Below, piece after piece: positions 1-7,690 of a DNA stretch of 38,893 nucleotides. Every line of letters starts with the position of its first letter. The stretch's first letter is position 1. The DNA comes from Gemmatimonadota bacterium (GTDB lineage Bacteria; Gemmatimonadota; Gemmatimonadetes; Palauibacterales; KS3-K002), in contig CP070722.1 in the NCBI GenBank assembly GCA_020350785.1, forward strand, positions 297,438-336,330, written 5' to 3'. Position numbers and translations under genes: made by a program. The notes under the pieces were generated by a model. That model made no database searches. It was not told the origin of the DNA and was given only the letters and a program-made list of their open reading frames with translations.

Positions 1-235
1 AGCTGAACCTGGCTGAGTGAGACCTCCAAGCCTGGGAGGTCGGACCGTCGGCCTGAAAGAAGGACCGCGAAGCATTCTTCGGTGAGCTCGATCCGGATCT
101 GGATCGGCCCTTGGGGCGCGGTTTGAAGCATCGGCTCCGCGCCAGCGTCAATTTGAGCGGCGCTCTCAGCACTATCATATTGATATTAGGGAATGTTCGC
201 GCGTTCACCGATCACCCCGCGGGATAGAGGCTCAT
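1..235. other. Left-edge non-coding stretch
   Basis: All three forward frames meet a stop within the first 18 bases, and I see no convincing reverse gene. The stretch holds a small perfect hairpin near its start (21-27 paired with 35-41, seven-base loop) that has no T-run after it. It could be the end of an upstream transcript. The rest is the leader of the formiminotransferase gene. Confidence 0.5.
153..182 (+). promoter_or_regulatory. Weak candidate sigma70-like promoter before ftcD
   Basis: TTGAGC at 153-158 and CATATT at 177-182 are separated by 18 bases, inside an unusually AT-rich patch (171-190) of otherwise GC-rich DNA. Both boxes match the consensus only partly. The spacing and the position 50-80 bases before the ATG are the only support. 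Confidence 0.22.
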
Positions 236-2062
236 ATGGAGCAAATCGTAGAGTGCGTGCCGAATTTCTCTGAGGGAAGAAACGATGCGGTGATCAAGGA
301 GGTCGTCGACGTGATCGCGGGCGCGCCGGGTGTGCGACTTCTCGATGTCGATCCCGGCCGCGACACGAATCGCACAGTCGTGACGTTCGTCGGATCGCCG
401 GCGGCAGTGGCGGAGGCGGCGTTCATGGCGGTGAAGCGCGCCTCCCAGCTTATCGATATGCGTGAGCACAGTGGCGCCCATCCCAGGTTCGGCGCTACGG
501 ATGTCTGCCCCTTCGTTCCAGTGTCCGGCGTGACGATGGAGGATTGCGTCGAGATCGCGCGAGCGGTCGGGCGGCGGATCGGCGAGGAGTTGGGAATACC
601 GGTCTTTCTGTACGAGCATGCCGCCACGCGCCCCGAGCGGCGCAATCTTTCGAGAGTCAGGGCCGGCGAGTACGAGGGATTGGCGGAGAAGCTGAAGGAC
701 CCGGAATGGAAGCCGGACTTCGGGCCTTCAGCGCTCAACGCCACTGCCGGGGCCATTGCCGTGGGCGCTCGCGAGTTCCTCATCGCGTACAACATCAACC
801 TCAATACCACGGATCGCCGCTATGCTAACGAGATCGCTTACGTACTGCGCGAGCGCGGCCGCTGGAAACGGAAGGGGAACACCGAGCCGTTCTATTACAA
901 AGGCGAGGTCGTACGTTTCCCCGAGGACGGCTCCTACCCCTGCGGCCCCTGCGATTTTGTGGGAGGTTCGTTCGAGGAATTGGAGAAGCACTACAGCGAG
1001 TTTCACGGCGGAGACCTCGGTCGGCGATACGAGGATCTAGGCATAGATCCCGAGAGTCCGAGCGGTCCGGTCTTCACCGACGGAATGTTTGTCGCTGTCA
1101 AGGGCATTGGGTGGGTGATAGAGGAGTACAAGCGCGCCCAGATCAGTATGAACCTCACCAACTACAAGCTCAGCCCACCACACGCCGTGCTCGAGGCTGC
1201 CCGGGAGGAGGCGCGCGAGCGTGGGATCGTCGTCACCGGCTCCGAGATCGTCGGTGTCATTCCGTTCGATGCGATGCGTCGGGCGGCGCTCTTCTACTTG
1301 AACCGCATGCGCAAGTCTCCAGGCGTACCTGTTTCCGATCTGATGGAGACGGCTGTTCAATCGATGGGACTGCGTGACGTGGCTGCGTTCGATCCACAGG
1401 AGAAGGTTTTGGCGCTGCCGCGGGTGGAGGGCCCCCTGGTCCTGCGGCCGACCTTCGACTTTGTGGATGAAGTTTCGCGCGACACCCCGGCCCCCGGCGG
1501 CGGCTCGGTGGCCGCGCTCGCTGGAGCACTGGGCGGAGCACTGGCGGCCATGGTGGCGAATCTGTCGGTAGGCAAGGGCGAGTTCGATCAACATTACGGA
1601 AGGCTCTGCTCGATCGCCGAACGTGCTCAGCGGGTCAAGGACGCTCTGATCCGCGGCGTCGACGAGGACACACGTGCCTTCGACTCGGTGATCGAGGCCA
1701 TGCGTATGCCCAAGGACACGGCGGCGGAGCAGGCGGAGCGCGAGCGGGCCATGCAGGAGGGCTACAAGGCTGCGACCCGGGTGCCGCTGCAAACGGTCGC
1801 GGATTGTCGAGATGCTCTACGCCTTTGTCGCGAGATGTCAGAGCTGGCCGATCCGGAGATGGTGAGCGATGTGGGCACCGGGGCCCACATGGCGAGGGCT
1901 GGCGCCCACGCGGCGGCCTATAACGTTCGGATCAACCTTCGCCATATCCGCGATGGGGAGTTCGCAGCGCAGACGAGCGAGGAGATGAGCGTCTTGCTGG
2001 CCGATTGTGACGAGTTGGCGGGCGCGGTGATAGCAGAAGTGGAAAAGGTTCTGACGGCCTAA
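236..2062 (+). CDS. ftcD: Bifunctional glutamate formimidoyltransferase / formimidotetrahydrofolate cyclodeaminase
   Basis: This enzyme moves the formimino group of N-formimino-L-glutamate (from histidine breakdown) to tetrahydrofolate and then releases ammonia to give 5,10-methenyl-THF. The 608-residue protein has the transferase part first, with the HPRFGATDVCPF segment around His82, which aligns with the catalytic His of the family. The cyclodeaminase part starts near residue 405 with PAPGGGSVAALAGALG. The protein is about 65 residues longer than the usual two-domain form. The extra length lies around residues 208-275, between the RERGR and VKGIGW segments, and contains a classical C2H2 zinc-finger pattern. 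The ATG at 236 is preceded by AGAGG with a five-base gap. No other hut genes are in the window. The TAA stop overlaps the stop of the convergent gene. The function is secure; the role of the insert is unknown. Confidence 0.95.
   Translation: MEQIVECVPNFSEGRNDAVIKEVVDVIAGAPGVRLLDVDPGRDTNRTVVTFVGSPAAVAEAAFMAVKRASQLIDMREHSGAHPRFGATDVCPFVPVSGVTMEDCVEIARAVGRRIGEELGIPVFLYEHAATRPERRNLSRVRAGEYEGLAEKLKDPEWKPDFGPSALNATAGAIAVGAREFLIAYNINLNTTDRRYANEIAYVLRERGRWKRKGNTEPFYYKGEVVRFPEDGSYPCGPCDFVGGSFEELEKHYSEFHGGDLGRRYEDLGIDPESPSGPVFTDGMFVAVKGIGWVIEEYKRAQISMNLTNYKLSPPHAVLEAAREEARERGIVVTGSEIVGVIPFDAMRRAALFYLNRMRKSPGVPVSDLMETAVQSMGLRDVAAFDPQEKVLALPRVEGPLVLRPTFDFVDEVSRDTPAPGGGSVAALAGALGGALAAMVANLSVGKGEFDQHYGRLCSIAERAQRVKDALIRGVDEDTRAFDSVIEAMRMPKDTAAEQAERERAMQEGYKAATRVPLQTVADCRDALRLCREMSELADPEMVSDVGTGAHMARAGAHAAAYNVRINLRHIRDGEFAAQTSEEMSVLLADCDELAGAVIAEVEKVLTA
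941..1006 (+). other. C2H2 zinc-finger-like segment inside FtcD
   Basis: Codons 236-257 of ftcD spell C-x2-C-x12-H-x4-H (Cys236, Cys239, His252, His257). A Tyr lies two residues before the first Cys, and there is an L-x2-H spacing before the first His, as in classical C2H2 fingers. The segment sits in a hydrophilic insert between the two transferase lobes. The mammalian enzyme has only a short linker at this point. Metal binding is predicted from the pattern, not shown. Confidence 0.7.
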
Positions 2063-2379
2063 CCAGCTTGACGGTCTGAGCCGACTACTCTTTGCCAGAG
2101 AGTGTGTAACCAGAGGCGCCACTCATCGACGGCGGCCTCCTCGTCGGCCAGGTAGCCCAGTGCCAGGTTGACGGGAAGCTCGAATTCGAAAGCGGCGCCG
2201 ATTCCCGGGTAGACGCTGAGCCAGAAGGAACGATCGGCGCGCAGTTCCCGGGGTGGCTGGATCTCAACGCCGGGAGCAGCGGTCGCGCCGGCCAGTTCGG
2301 CCAGACACTCTTCGATTTCCTCAGCAAGCAGTTGGGCGGCTTCTTCGGGTCCCATGTCGGGATTCTGGCGCAAATCCAA
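2059..2379 (-). CDS. Small conserved-looking orphan protein
   Basis: This is an acidic protein of 106 residues if the TTG at 2379 is used, or 98 if the ATG at 2355 is used. Neither start has a clear ribosome binding site. It is rich in Glu, Ala and Leu at the N terminus, followed by a Trp- and Phe-containing stretch (SFWLSVYPGIGAAFEFELP) and a C-terminal WRLWLHTLW segment, as in a small folded alpha/beta protein. I do not recognise a family. No signal peptide or membrane segment is visible. Its TAG stop shares bases 2059-2061 with the ftcD stop region, so the two genes are convergent and overlap by four bases. A real gene is likely because the composition is protein-like and the region is otherwise empty. 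Confidence 0.5.
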   Translation of the reverse strand: MDLRQNPDMGPEEAAQLLAEEIEECLAELAGATAAPGVEIQPPRELRADRSFWLSVYPGIGAAFEFELPVNLALGYLADEEAAVDEWRLWLHTLWQRVVGSDRQAG

Positions 2380-2490
2380 CCGGGTGTCTAGGTTAGAGGG
2401 TTAGTCGAACCCCCGGGAGTCCCGCTCCAGAGGCACCAGACGGTTCAGGAGTCGTCCTACTGGATTCAACCACCCAAGGCGGAGGCCGCG

Positions 2491-2913
2491 ATGCCACGTC
2501 GCCCAACTCTGGAACTCATCGTCCTCATCGCCGCGCTACTGGCAGACGTCGTCGTGCTCCTCTATGTGAGGGACTCGGGCGCGCGAGTGAGTTTGGGACT
2601 GCTGCTCGTCGCTTTGATCGTCTGGGCTTCGGCGCGCGTGGGTGTCGTCGAGCTGGTGACCCAATCCCCGGCCGAGCGTGTGCAAAAGCGGCGCTTCACA
2701 CGGCTGCGGTCCCAGGTGCAGCAGTTACTGGATGAGATCAGGCGCCTGAACTGGATGGCCGTAGACGCTGAACGCGGCTTTCGCAGTCGAGAGAAGGCGC
2801 TGCAGGAGATGGACATGATCGAGGAGCGCCTGAAGAACCTCATCCAGGAGATCCGCAGCACGGCCGGCCATATGGAACTCGAGGGTGAAGAGGAGGAGCC
2901 GGCGAACGGCTAA
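2491..2913 (+). CDS. Membrane-anchored coiled-coil orphan, paralogue A
   Basis: This 140-residue protein has two closely spaced hydrophobic segments (about residues 8-24 and 33-52), a basic turn and a long helical, probably coiled-coil region (about 58-125) ending in an acidic tail. It starts at ATG 2491, five bases after a GGAGG. It has no recognised family. The helical part matches that of the gene at 4445-5101: both contain a block of the form R-[RK]-[FY]-x-RLRS-x(3-5)-LLD-x-[IV]-RR-[LM]-N, then a conserved A-x-D and a final S-x-AG. The gene lies 26 bases upstream of the 477-residue gene on the same strand and is probably co-transcribed with it. The function is unknown; a cytoplasm-facing membrane scaffold is a guess. 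Confidence 0.7.
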   Translation: MPRRPTLELIVLIAALLADVVVLLYVRDSGARVSLGLLLVALIVWASARVGVVELVTQSPAERVQKRRFTRLRSQVQQLLDEIRRLNWMAVDAERGFRSREKALQEMDMIEERLKNLIQEIRSTAGHMELEGEEEEPANG

Positions 2914-2939
2914 CCCGCCGTAGGCGGAACCAGCTATCC

Positions 2940-4373
2940 ATGAGCCCGAGCATACTGGACATTTTTGCTGCCGACGCGCGCAGATTCGTTGATCGCCTAC
3001 AGGAGGCGCTGAACACAGAAGGCGAGGCCAGCGCCGACGCCATCCGACGCGCGGCGCGCCGGCTGCACCACGCCGCCGTTTTGGCAAATCACGAGCCGGT
3101 CATGGACGCGGCTGCGGCGCTACAGAAGACGACGGTTCAGGTCATCGCCGGAAGGCGCGAATGGACGGCGGAGCTGAAGGACGTGATTAGGAATGTTGTT
3201 CGGGAGCTGGACTCGGTGGTGAACGCGCTGCCGGCCGGGGACGGCGGGGCGGAGTCGCGACTGCGCAGCGCGGCCGCGACCCTAGTCAGCGAGCGATCAG
3301 GTGAGAGCGCCTACCCGGCGCAGGTTGCCGAGCCGGTCGCTGGCGATGAGGCCGACGCGGTATTGGCGGCGCTGATCAGCGATCTGGGCGACGCGGTAGA
3401 GAGGTTGGAGAGCGATCCGCGCGATCGTGAGCCGCTTAAAACGATGCTTCGTAAGATTCGGCGCCTGCGTGAGCTGCAGCGTATAGAAGCTCTCTCGCCG
3501 GAAGATAGGGCCCTGAGCGCTGTGGAGGAGTTGATACTGCAGATCGCCGATCTCAATGCTACGGTGGGGCCGGGCTACCTCACTGTCTTTCGTCACACTC
3601 GCGAGTTGCTCCAGGGTCTGCGTGCGGGCGGCGCCAGCGCTCCCTCGGTGACCCAGATTGGCGGGCGTGCGGTCGAAGTCGATCGGCTAAAAGACAGCGT
3701 ATTGGAGAAGGTGAGGCGTGCTCGCCAGGTCGTTTGGGTCAGCGATCTCTTCTATCCAGACGGCCCCCACATCGTGGCGTGCCCGCTGGCCGAGGCCAAG
3801 GCGGGGTCGACCGAGCGCTACTTCAACCTCGAAGCCACGCAGCGACTTGAGCGCAGCGAGAGCCTGCGCAAGACGATGCTGGAGTCGGAGACGGAGCAAA
3901 TGCGTTTGGCCGGTGAGTCGTTGGCACACACGCTGCGCCATCTACGCGAGCGCGCCGCTGCCTTCGACCATGCCGCCCTGGGTCGCGTCGTGCGGCGGGC
4001 GGCTGCGGCGCTCCGGGCACAACTGGTACGCCCGCCGGCTCGTCTCAAAGCGCTCGCCAAAGGATTCGGTCCGGTCTTCGCCGGCTTGCGCTCTTACCTG
4101 GATACCGACGATCAGGCCGATCGCGCGAAGGCGGTAAGCGAGGCGGAGACGGCGCTTCATATGGCGATCCTGGGTGGAGAGCCAGATATTCCGGCGGAGG
4201 CTGCCGCGTTCGACCCGGACGCGGCGCTACAGCAGGCGCTCGTACTGAGGACGCGCATCGACGAGCGACTGAGTCGCCTGAGTGGGTCCGAGGTCGAGGA
4301 TCTGCGCGAGGACCTGGAGGAGCTGTTCGATCTGATAGCTCAGTACGTGTCCGCCGGTGCAGAACGCCACTGA
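2940..4373 (+). CDS. Helical 477-residue orphan, possibly Hpt-related
   Basis: The protein is almost entirely alpha-helical, charged, and lacks a signal peptide or membrane segment. Residues 1-65 look like a histidine phosphotransfer (Hpt) domain as found at the N terminus of CheA: ARRLHHAAVLANHEPVMDAAAAL gives a His (43 or 44) followed by a small-residue helix. The Lys-Gly that normally follows the phospho-His is missing, so any Hpt role is doubtful. Further on is a short beta-like stretch (RQVVWVSDLFYPDGPHIVACP, near residues 261-281), and then long helices. It starts at ATG 2940. The nearest Shine-Dalgarno-like run is GGCGGA at 2923-2928. Paralogues of one small membrane family flank it on both sides. 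It could be a signalling or scaffold protein; no catalytic motif is seen. Confidence 0.7.
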   Translation: MSPSILDIFAADARRFVDRLQEALNTEGEASADAIRRAARRLHHAAVLANHEPVMDAAAALQKTTVQVIAGRREWTAELKDVIRNVVRELDSVVNALPAGDGGAESRLRSAAATLVSERSGESAYPAQVAEPVAGDEADAVLAALISDLGDAVERLESDPRDREPLKTMLRKIRRLRELQRIEALSPEDRALSAVEELILQIADLNATVGPGYLTVFRHTRELLQGLRAGGASAPSVTQIGGRAVEVDRLKDSVLEKVRRARQVVWVSDLFYPDGPHIVACPLAEAKAGSTERYFNLEATQRLERSESLRKTMLESETEQMRLAGESLAHTLRHLRERAAAFDHAALGRVVRRAAAALRAQLVRPPARLKALAKGFGPVFAGLRSYLDTDDQADRAKAVSEAETALHMAILGGEPDIPAEAAAFDPDAALQQALVLRTRIDERLSRLSGSEVEDLREDLEELFDLIAQYVSAGAERH

Positions 4374-4389
4374 TGAGACGGTGGTCGGC

Positions 4390-4431
4390 GTGGCCGTTTC
4401 TCCGTAAAGACTAACCAGCCTTCCCGGCCAC
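4390..4431. terminator. Possible bidirectional terminator hairpin
   Basis: GTGGCCG (4390-4396) pairs perfectly with CGGCCAC (4425-4431) across a 28-base loop, between the convergent ends of the genes at 2940-4373 and 4445-5101. The loop is long and no T-run follows, so this is a modest candidate supported mainly by its position. Confidence 0.3.
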
Positions 4432-4444
4432 CCTGTCGCCGGAT

Positions 4445-5101
4445 TCACGCTTCGCCCGGATCGATACCCTCCTCTTTGCGCCGTGCGGCCTCGGCTTCCG
4501 CCTCCGCCTCGAGGGCGTCGAGCACGCGGTCGGTCTCGTCCCGGGGTGCCGGTTTCTCGGCTGGGGGCGGCGCCGTCTGACGGGCGGCACCCTCAGCGCC
4601 ACTCGACGGTGGACGGCCTTTGGGAAAGACGATCTTGGGTTGGACTACTTTTCCCGCCCTTTCGCCGGGCACTTCTGTCGGGGTGGGCACACCGGCGGAC
4701 TTACGAACATCGTCGATCGCGTCTTTCATGAGCCCCGCCAGCCGGTCCAACTCGGCCTGGGCGTGACGAGGGGCCATGCGACCTTCGCGGCCGTCGATGG
4801 CGATGCGGTTCATGCGTCGCACGTGGTCGAGGAGCCGGTCGGTCGACGAACGCAGTCGCCCATATTTTCGCCGGTCGAGCCCCTGTTGCTGGCTGCGCAA
4901 CTGGTCGAGCAGCGGGTTCTCGACGATCGCCTCCTCCCGGGTCCGCGACATGTAGATGGTCGCCACGAAGATGACCACGGCGGCAACGACGCGGATCAGG
5001 GCGCTGTCGGCCATGCCAACGGCGATCGCCAGCGCCAGCGTGCCAATTGCGACGACTGCCCAGTTGATGCCCGTGTCCTGTGTCGGCTTGCCTTCTGCCA
5101 T
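4445..5101 (-). CDS. Membrane-anchored coiled-coil orphan, paralogue B
   Basis: This 218-residue protein has two hydrophobic segments (about residues 13-30 and 34-50), then a helical region containing YGRLRSSTDRLLDHVRRMN, which aligns with paralogue A at 2491-2913. A Pro- and Ala-rich tail ends in a run of Glu/Ala repeats (about 150-218). The ATG at 5101 was chosen because GGGAGG lies eight bases upstream on the minus strand. A longer reading to 5158 has no such site. The extra tail is the main difference from paralogue A. It lies on the opposite strand, convergent with the 477-residue gene and divergent from nadE. The family is not recognised; the arrangement suggests a small lineage-specific membrane system. 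Confidence 0.7.
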   Translation of the reverse strand: MAEGKPTQDTGINWAVVAIGTLALAIAVGMADSALIRVVAAVVIFVATIYMSRTREEAIVENPLLDQLRSQQQGLDRRKYGRLRSSTDRLLDHVRRMNRIAIDGREGRMAPRHAQAELDRLAGLMKDAIDDVRKSAGVPTPTEVPGERAGKVVQPKIVFPKGRPPSSGAEGAARQTAPPPAEKPAPRDETDRVLDALEAEAEAEAARRKEEGIDPGEA

Positions 5102-5260
5102 AGCCCAGGCCTCCCGGCGGCGCGATCTTGAGAACTGGGTGCCCTGCGTGGCGGGCAACTCCGTATAGAATGCACTCTTACGGCGTTCAGCGCTAGTGGG
5201 TTGGCCGACGATTGCGCCGGCGCTCGTATGAGACAGATTGTCGATTGACGGCGTACCCGA

Positions 5261-5269
5261 AGGAGGAGG
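5261..5269 (+). promoter_or_regulatory. Strong ribosome binding site that sets the nadE start
   Basis: AGGAGGAGG lies eight bases before ATG 5278. It supports this start over the in-frame ATG at 5212, which would add 22 residues not expected in the family. Confidence 0.7.
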
Positions 5270-5277
5270 CCGAGAGC

Positions 5278-7038
5278 ATGATGGCGAAATCGCCTCCCGG
5301 CGAGGACCGGGTGATCCGAGTAGCGCTCTCTCAGCTCAACTGCGTCGTGGGCGACATCGACGGGAACGTCGAGAAGATTCGCCGGAGCCTTGTCCGAGCG
5401 CGCGAAGTTGGGGCCGATCTGGCCCTGTTTCCGGAACTGACGGTCACCGGGTATCCGCCAGAAGACCTGCTGCTCAAGCCACACTTTGCAGAGCGGGCGG
5501 AGGCGGCGCTGCGCGACCTTGCCGCTGAGGTGCGGGATGTGGTCGCCGTGGTCGGTTTCCCTGAGCTTTGTGATGACCTCTTCAATACGGCCGCGGTGAT
5601 CACCGGCGGACAGATCGCTGCAGTCTACAGGAAGCATTACCTGCCGAACTACGGCGTTTTCGACGAGCAGCGCTATTTTGCCCGGGGTGATGAGACCCTG
5701 GTGCTGGATATGGATGGCGTCAGGGTCGGCGTGACCATATGCGAGGATCTCTGGTACCCGGGCGGTCCCGCTCAGCGAGCGGTGGTCGATGGCAAGGCCG
5801 ATGTGCTTGTGAGTATCTCGGCCTCGCCCTACCACCGGGAGAAAGGCCCTTCTCGGGAGCAGATGCTGGCGACCCGCTGCATCGACTACGGCTGTTACCT
5901 GGCATTCTGTAACGCCGTCGGTGGACAGGACGAGCTGGTTTTCGATGGCCACAGTCTGGTAGTCGATCCGCGTGGAGTGATCCTGGCGCGAGGACGTCAG
6001 TTCGAGGAGGATGATGTTGTCGTCGATCTCGATCTGAGCGGCGTGTCACGCCGCCGGCTTCATGATCCGCGCTGGCGACAGCGGGGGCCGGGCGACGCGG
6101 CCATCGTTCGGGAAGCTGCGGTGCGGCGGCCGAGGCGGACGAAACCTGAACTGGATGTTTGCCTTCCGGTTGAGCTGCTGGGGCCGGAGGCGGAAGTGTA
6201 CCGGGCGCTCGTCCTGGGCACGTCCGACTACTTTGTGAAGAACGGTTTCGAGCACGCAGTGCTCGGGTTGTCCGGCGGGATCGACTCGGCTTTGGCACTG
6301 GCCGTCGCCGTGGATGCGCTCGGCCCGGACGCGGTGACCGCCGTCTCGATGCCGTCCCGCTACACGGCTCCCCTTAACCGCGAGGATGCGGTTGAGACGG
6401 CCCGACGCTTTGGCGTGGAGTTCCGGGAGATACCGATCGACGGGGTGTTCGGCTGCTATGTGGCAGCTTTGGAGGAGTCGTTCGCGGGGACGGAGGCCAA
6501 TGTGGCGGAGGAGAACATCCAGGCCCGGATCCGGGGCAACCTGCTCATGGCCTTATCGAACAAGTTCGGCTGGCTTGTCCTCGCCACCGGGAACAAGAGC
6601 GAGATGAGTGTGGGCTATGCGACGCTGTACGGAGACATGGCTGGCGGCTTCTCGATTATCAAGGACGTCTCCAAGACATGGGTCTATCGGCTTTCACGAT
6701 GGCGTAATCGTGAGAACGAGGTCATACCGCAGCGCATCATCGACAAGCCGCCCTCGGCGGAGTTGCGCGAGGGTCAACTGGATAGCGACACTCTGCCTCC
6801 CTACGACATCCTCGATCCCATCGTAGCGGCATACGTTGAGGAGGATCGCAACCCGGAAGAGATCGAGAAGCTTGGCTTCGATAGGGCGTTGGTCTATCAG
6901 GTGGTAGACTTGATTGATCGAGCCGAGTACAAGCGGCGGCAGGCCGCGCCTGGCATCCGCATCTCGCCGCGAGCGTTCGGCAAAGACCGGCGCCTTCCTA
7001 TCACGAACCGCTATCGGCCCGGCCCGCGCGCCGACTAG
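5278..7038 (+). CDS. nadE: Glutamine-dependent NAD+ synthetase
   Basis: This enzyme makes NAD+ from nicotinic acid adenine dinucleotide, ATP and glutamine, the last step of NAD synthesis. The 586-residue protein has an N-terminal nitrilase-type glutaminase with its Glu-Lys-Cys triad visible (Glu53 in FPELTVTGYPPEDLL, Lys119 in YRKHYLPNYGVFDE, Cys155 in TICEDLWYP). A C-terminal synthetase follows, with the pyrophosphate loop SGGIDS at 332-337 and the LATGNKSEMSVGYATLYGD block. The start at ATG 5278 is set by a GGAGG (5265-5269) eight bases upstream; a second ATG follows at once. Upstream in-frame starts are less well supported. The glutaminase domain means ammonia is supplied from glutamine. 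The length is normal for the two-domain class. Confidence 0.96.
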   Translation: MMAKSPPGEDRVIRVALSQLNCVVGDIDGNVEKIRRSLVRAREVGADLALFPELTVTGYPPEDLLLKPHFAERAEAALRDLAAEVRDVVAVVGFPELCDDLFNTAAVITGGQIAAVYRKHYLPNYGVFDEQRYFARGDETLVLDMDGVRVGVTICEDLWYPGGPAQRAVVDGKADVLVSISASPYHREKGPSREQMLATRCIDYGCYLAFCNAVGGQDELVFDGHSLVVDPRGVILARGRQFEEDDVVVDLDLSGVSRRRLHDPRWRQRGPGDAAIVREAAVRRPRRTKPELDVCLPVELLGPEAEVYRALVLGTSDYFVKNGFEHAVLGLSGGIDSALALAVAVDALGPDAVTAVSMPSRYTAPLNREDAVETARRFGVEFREIPIDGVFGCYVAALEESFAGTEANVAEENIQARIRGNLLMALSNKFGWLVLATGNKSEMSVGYATLYGDMAGGFSIIKDVSKTWVYRLSRWRNRENEVIPQRIIDKPPSAELREGQLDSDTLPPYDILDPIVAAYVEEDRNPEEIEKLGFDRALVYQVVDLIDRAEYKRRQAAPGIRISPRAFGKDRRLPITNRYRPGPRAD

Positions 7039-7071
7039 GGCGCAGGAGTGGCGGCTGGCGGCGGCGCCTAG
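7035..7071. terminator. Hairpin spanning both stop codons of convergent nadE and Lrp genes
   Basis: CTAGG(G)CGC at 7035-7043 pairs with GCGCCTAG at 7064-7071 with one bulged G and a 20-base loop. The left arm contains the nadE TAG stop and the right arm contains the Lrp-gene stop on the other strand. There is no T-run, so Rho-independent ending is uncertain, but the symmetry between two convergent genes suggests a shared end signal. Confidence 0.4.
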
Positions 7072-7532
7072 GGTGGTCCGGTCGGGCGCAGCGCCAGATC
7101 CGCGCGTTCTTTTGCCACGGACAGGACTATGGAAGTGTTGGTGCTCTCGATCTCAGGGTGGGCAAGCAGTCGCTTGATCTCGCGGTTCATCATGTCCTCA
7201 TCGAGGTATTTTCCGATGACGAGCACGTCGTAGTCGCCGGTGATCTCGTAGACGTCGACCAGCGTGTCATCTTGGATCAGCTCGGCAACGATCTTGGGTA
7301 TCTGGGTGCCCTTGGCTCTTATCTTCGTGATTGCAGTCAGCCGGTAACCCAGCTTCCCGTAGTCGATTATGGGCCGGTAACCCTTTATTATTCCCTCCGT
7401 TTCCATCTGCTTGACTCGATGGCTTACGGTGCTGGTTGAAACGCCGAGGTGTTCGGCGATGGTCCGCAGCGAGGCGCGGCCGTCGCGCCGCAACTCCTCG
7501 AGTATGTCGTAGTCGAGGCCCGCATAGGTCAT
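7068..7532 (-). CDS. Lrp/AsnC-family transcriptional regulator
   Basis: This 154-residue DNA-binding protein follows the Lrp/AsnC plan: an N-terminal helix-turn-helix (about residues 5-50, with LRTIAEHLGVSTSTVSHRVK) and a C-terminal ligand-binding RAM domain (about 65-145, with VYEITGDYDVLVIGKY, the Gly-Asp-Tyr-Asp turn usual in the family). Such proteins sense amino acids or related metabolites. It starts at ATG 7532 with GGAGG six bases upstream. It is transcribed divergently from the aminopropyltransferase gene, with 158 bases between the two starts, so control of its neighbour and of itself is plausible but not shown. The effector cannot be read from the sequence. Confidence 0.9.
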   Translation of the reverse strand: MTYAGLDYDILEELRRDGRASLRTIAEHLGVSTSTVSHRVKQMETEGIIKGYRPIIDYGKLGYRLTAITKIRAKGTQIPKIVAELIQDDTLVDVYEITGDYDVLVIGKYLDEDMMNREIKRLLAHPEIESTNTSIVLSVAKERADLALRPTGPP

Positions 7533-7690
7533 GAGATTCCTCCGGCAGCGTTAGCCGCAACTTCGGACCGTTGCCGCGAAACTGCAAGATCGGCGGCTGA
7601 AAGCCAGCGAGCTCTTGCGTTCCGAAGGCTCCACGGTCGCTTTCCGCTGAAGGTGGAGTCGATCCCATCGCCTGATAGGAGAAGGGCTGG

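Noticed and set aside
4996-5952. 318-codon minus-strand open frame across nadE and its leader
   Set aside because: Lies opposite the clear glutaminase domain of NadE and has shadow-like composition.
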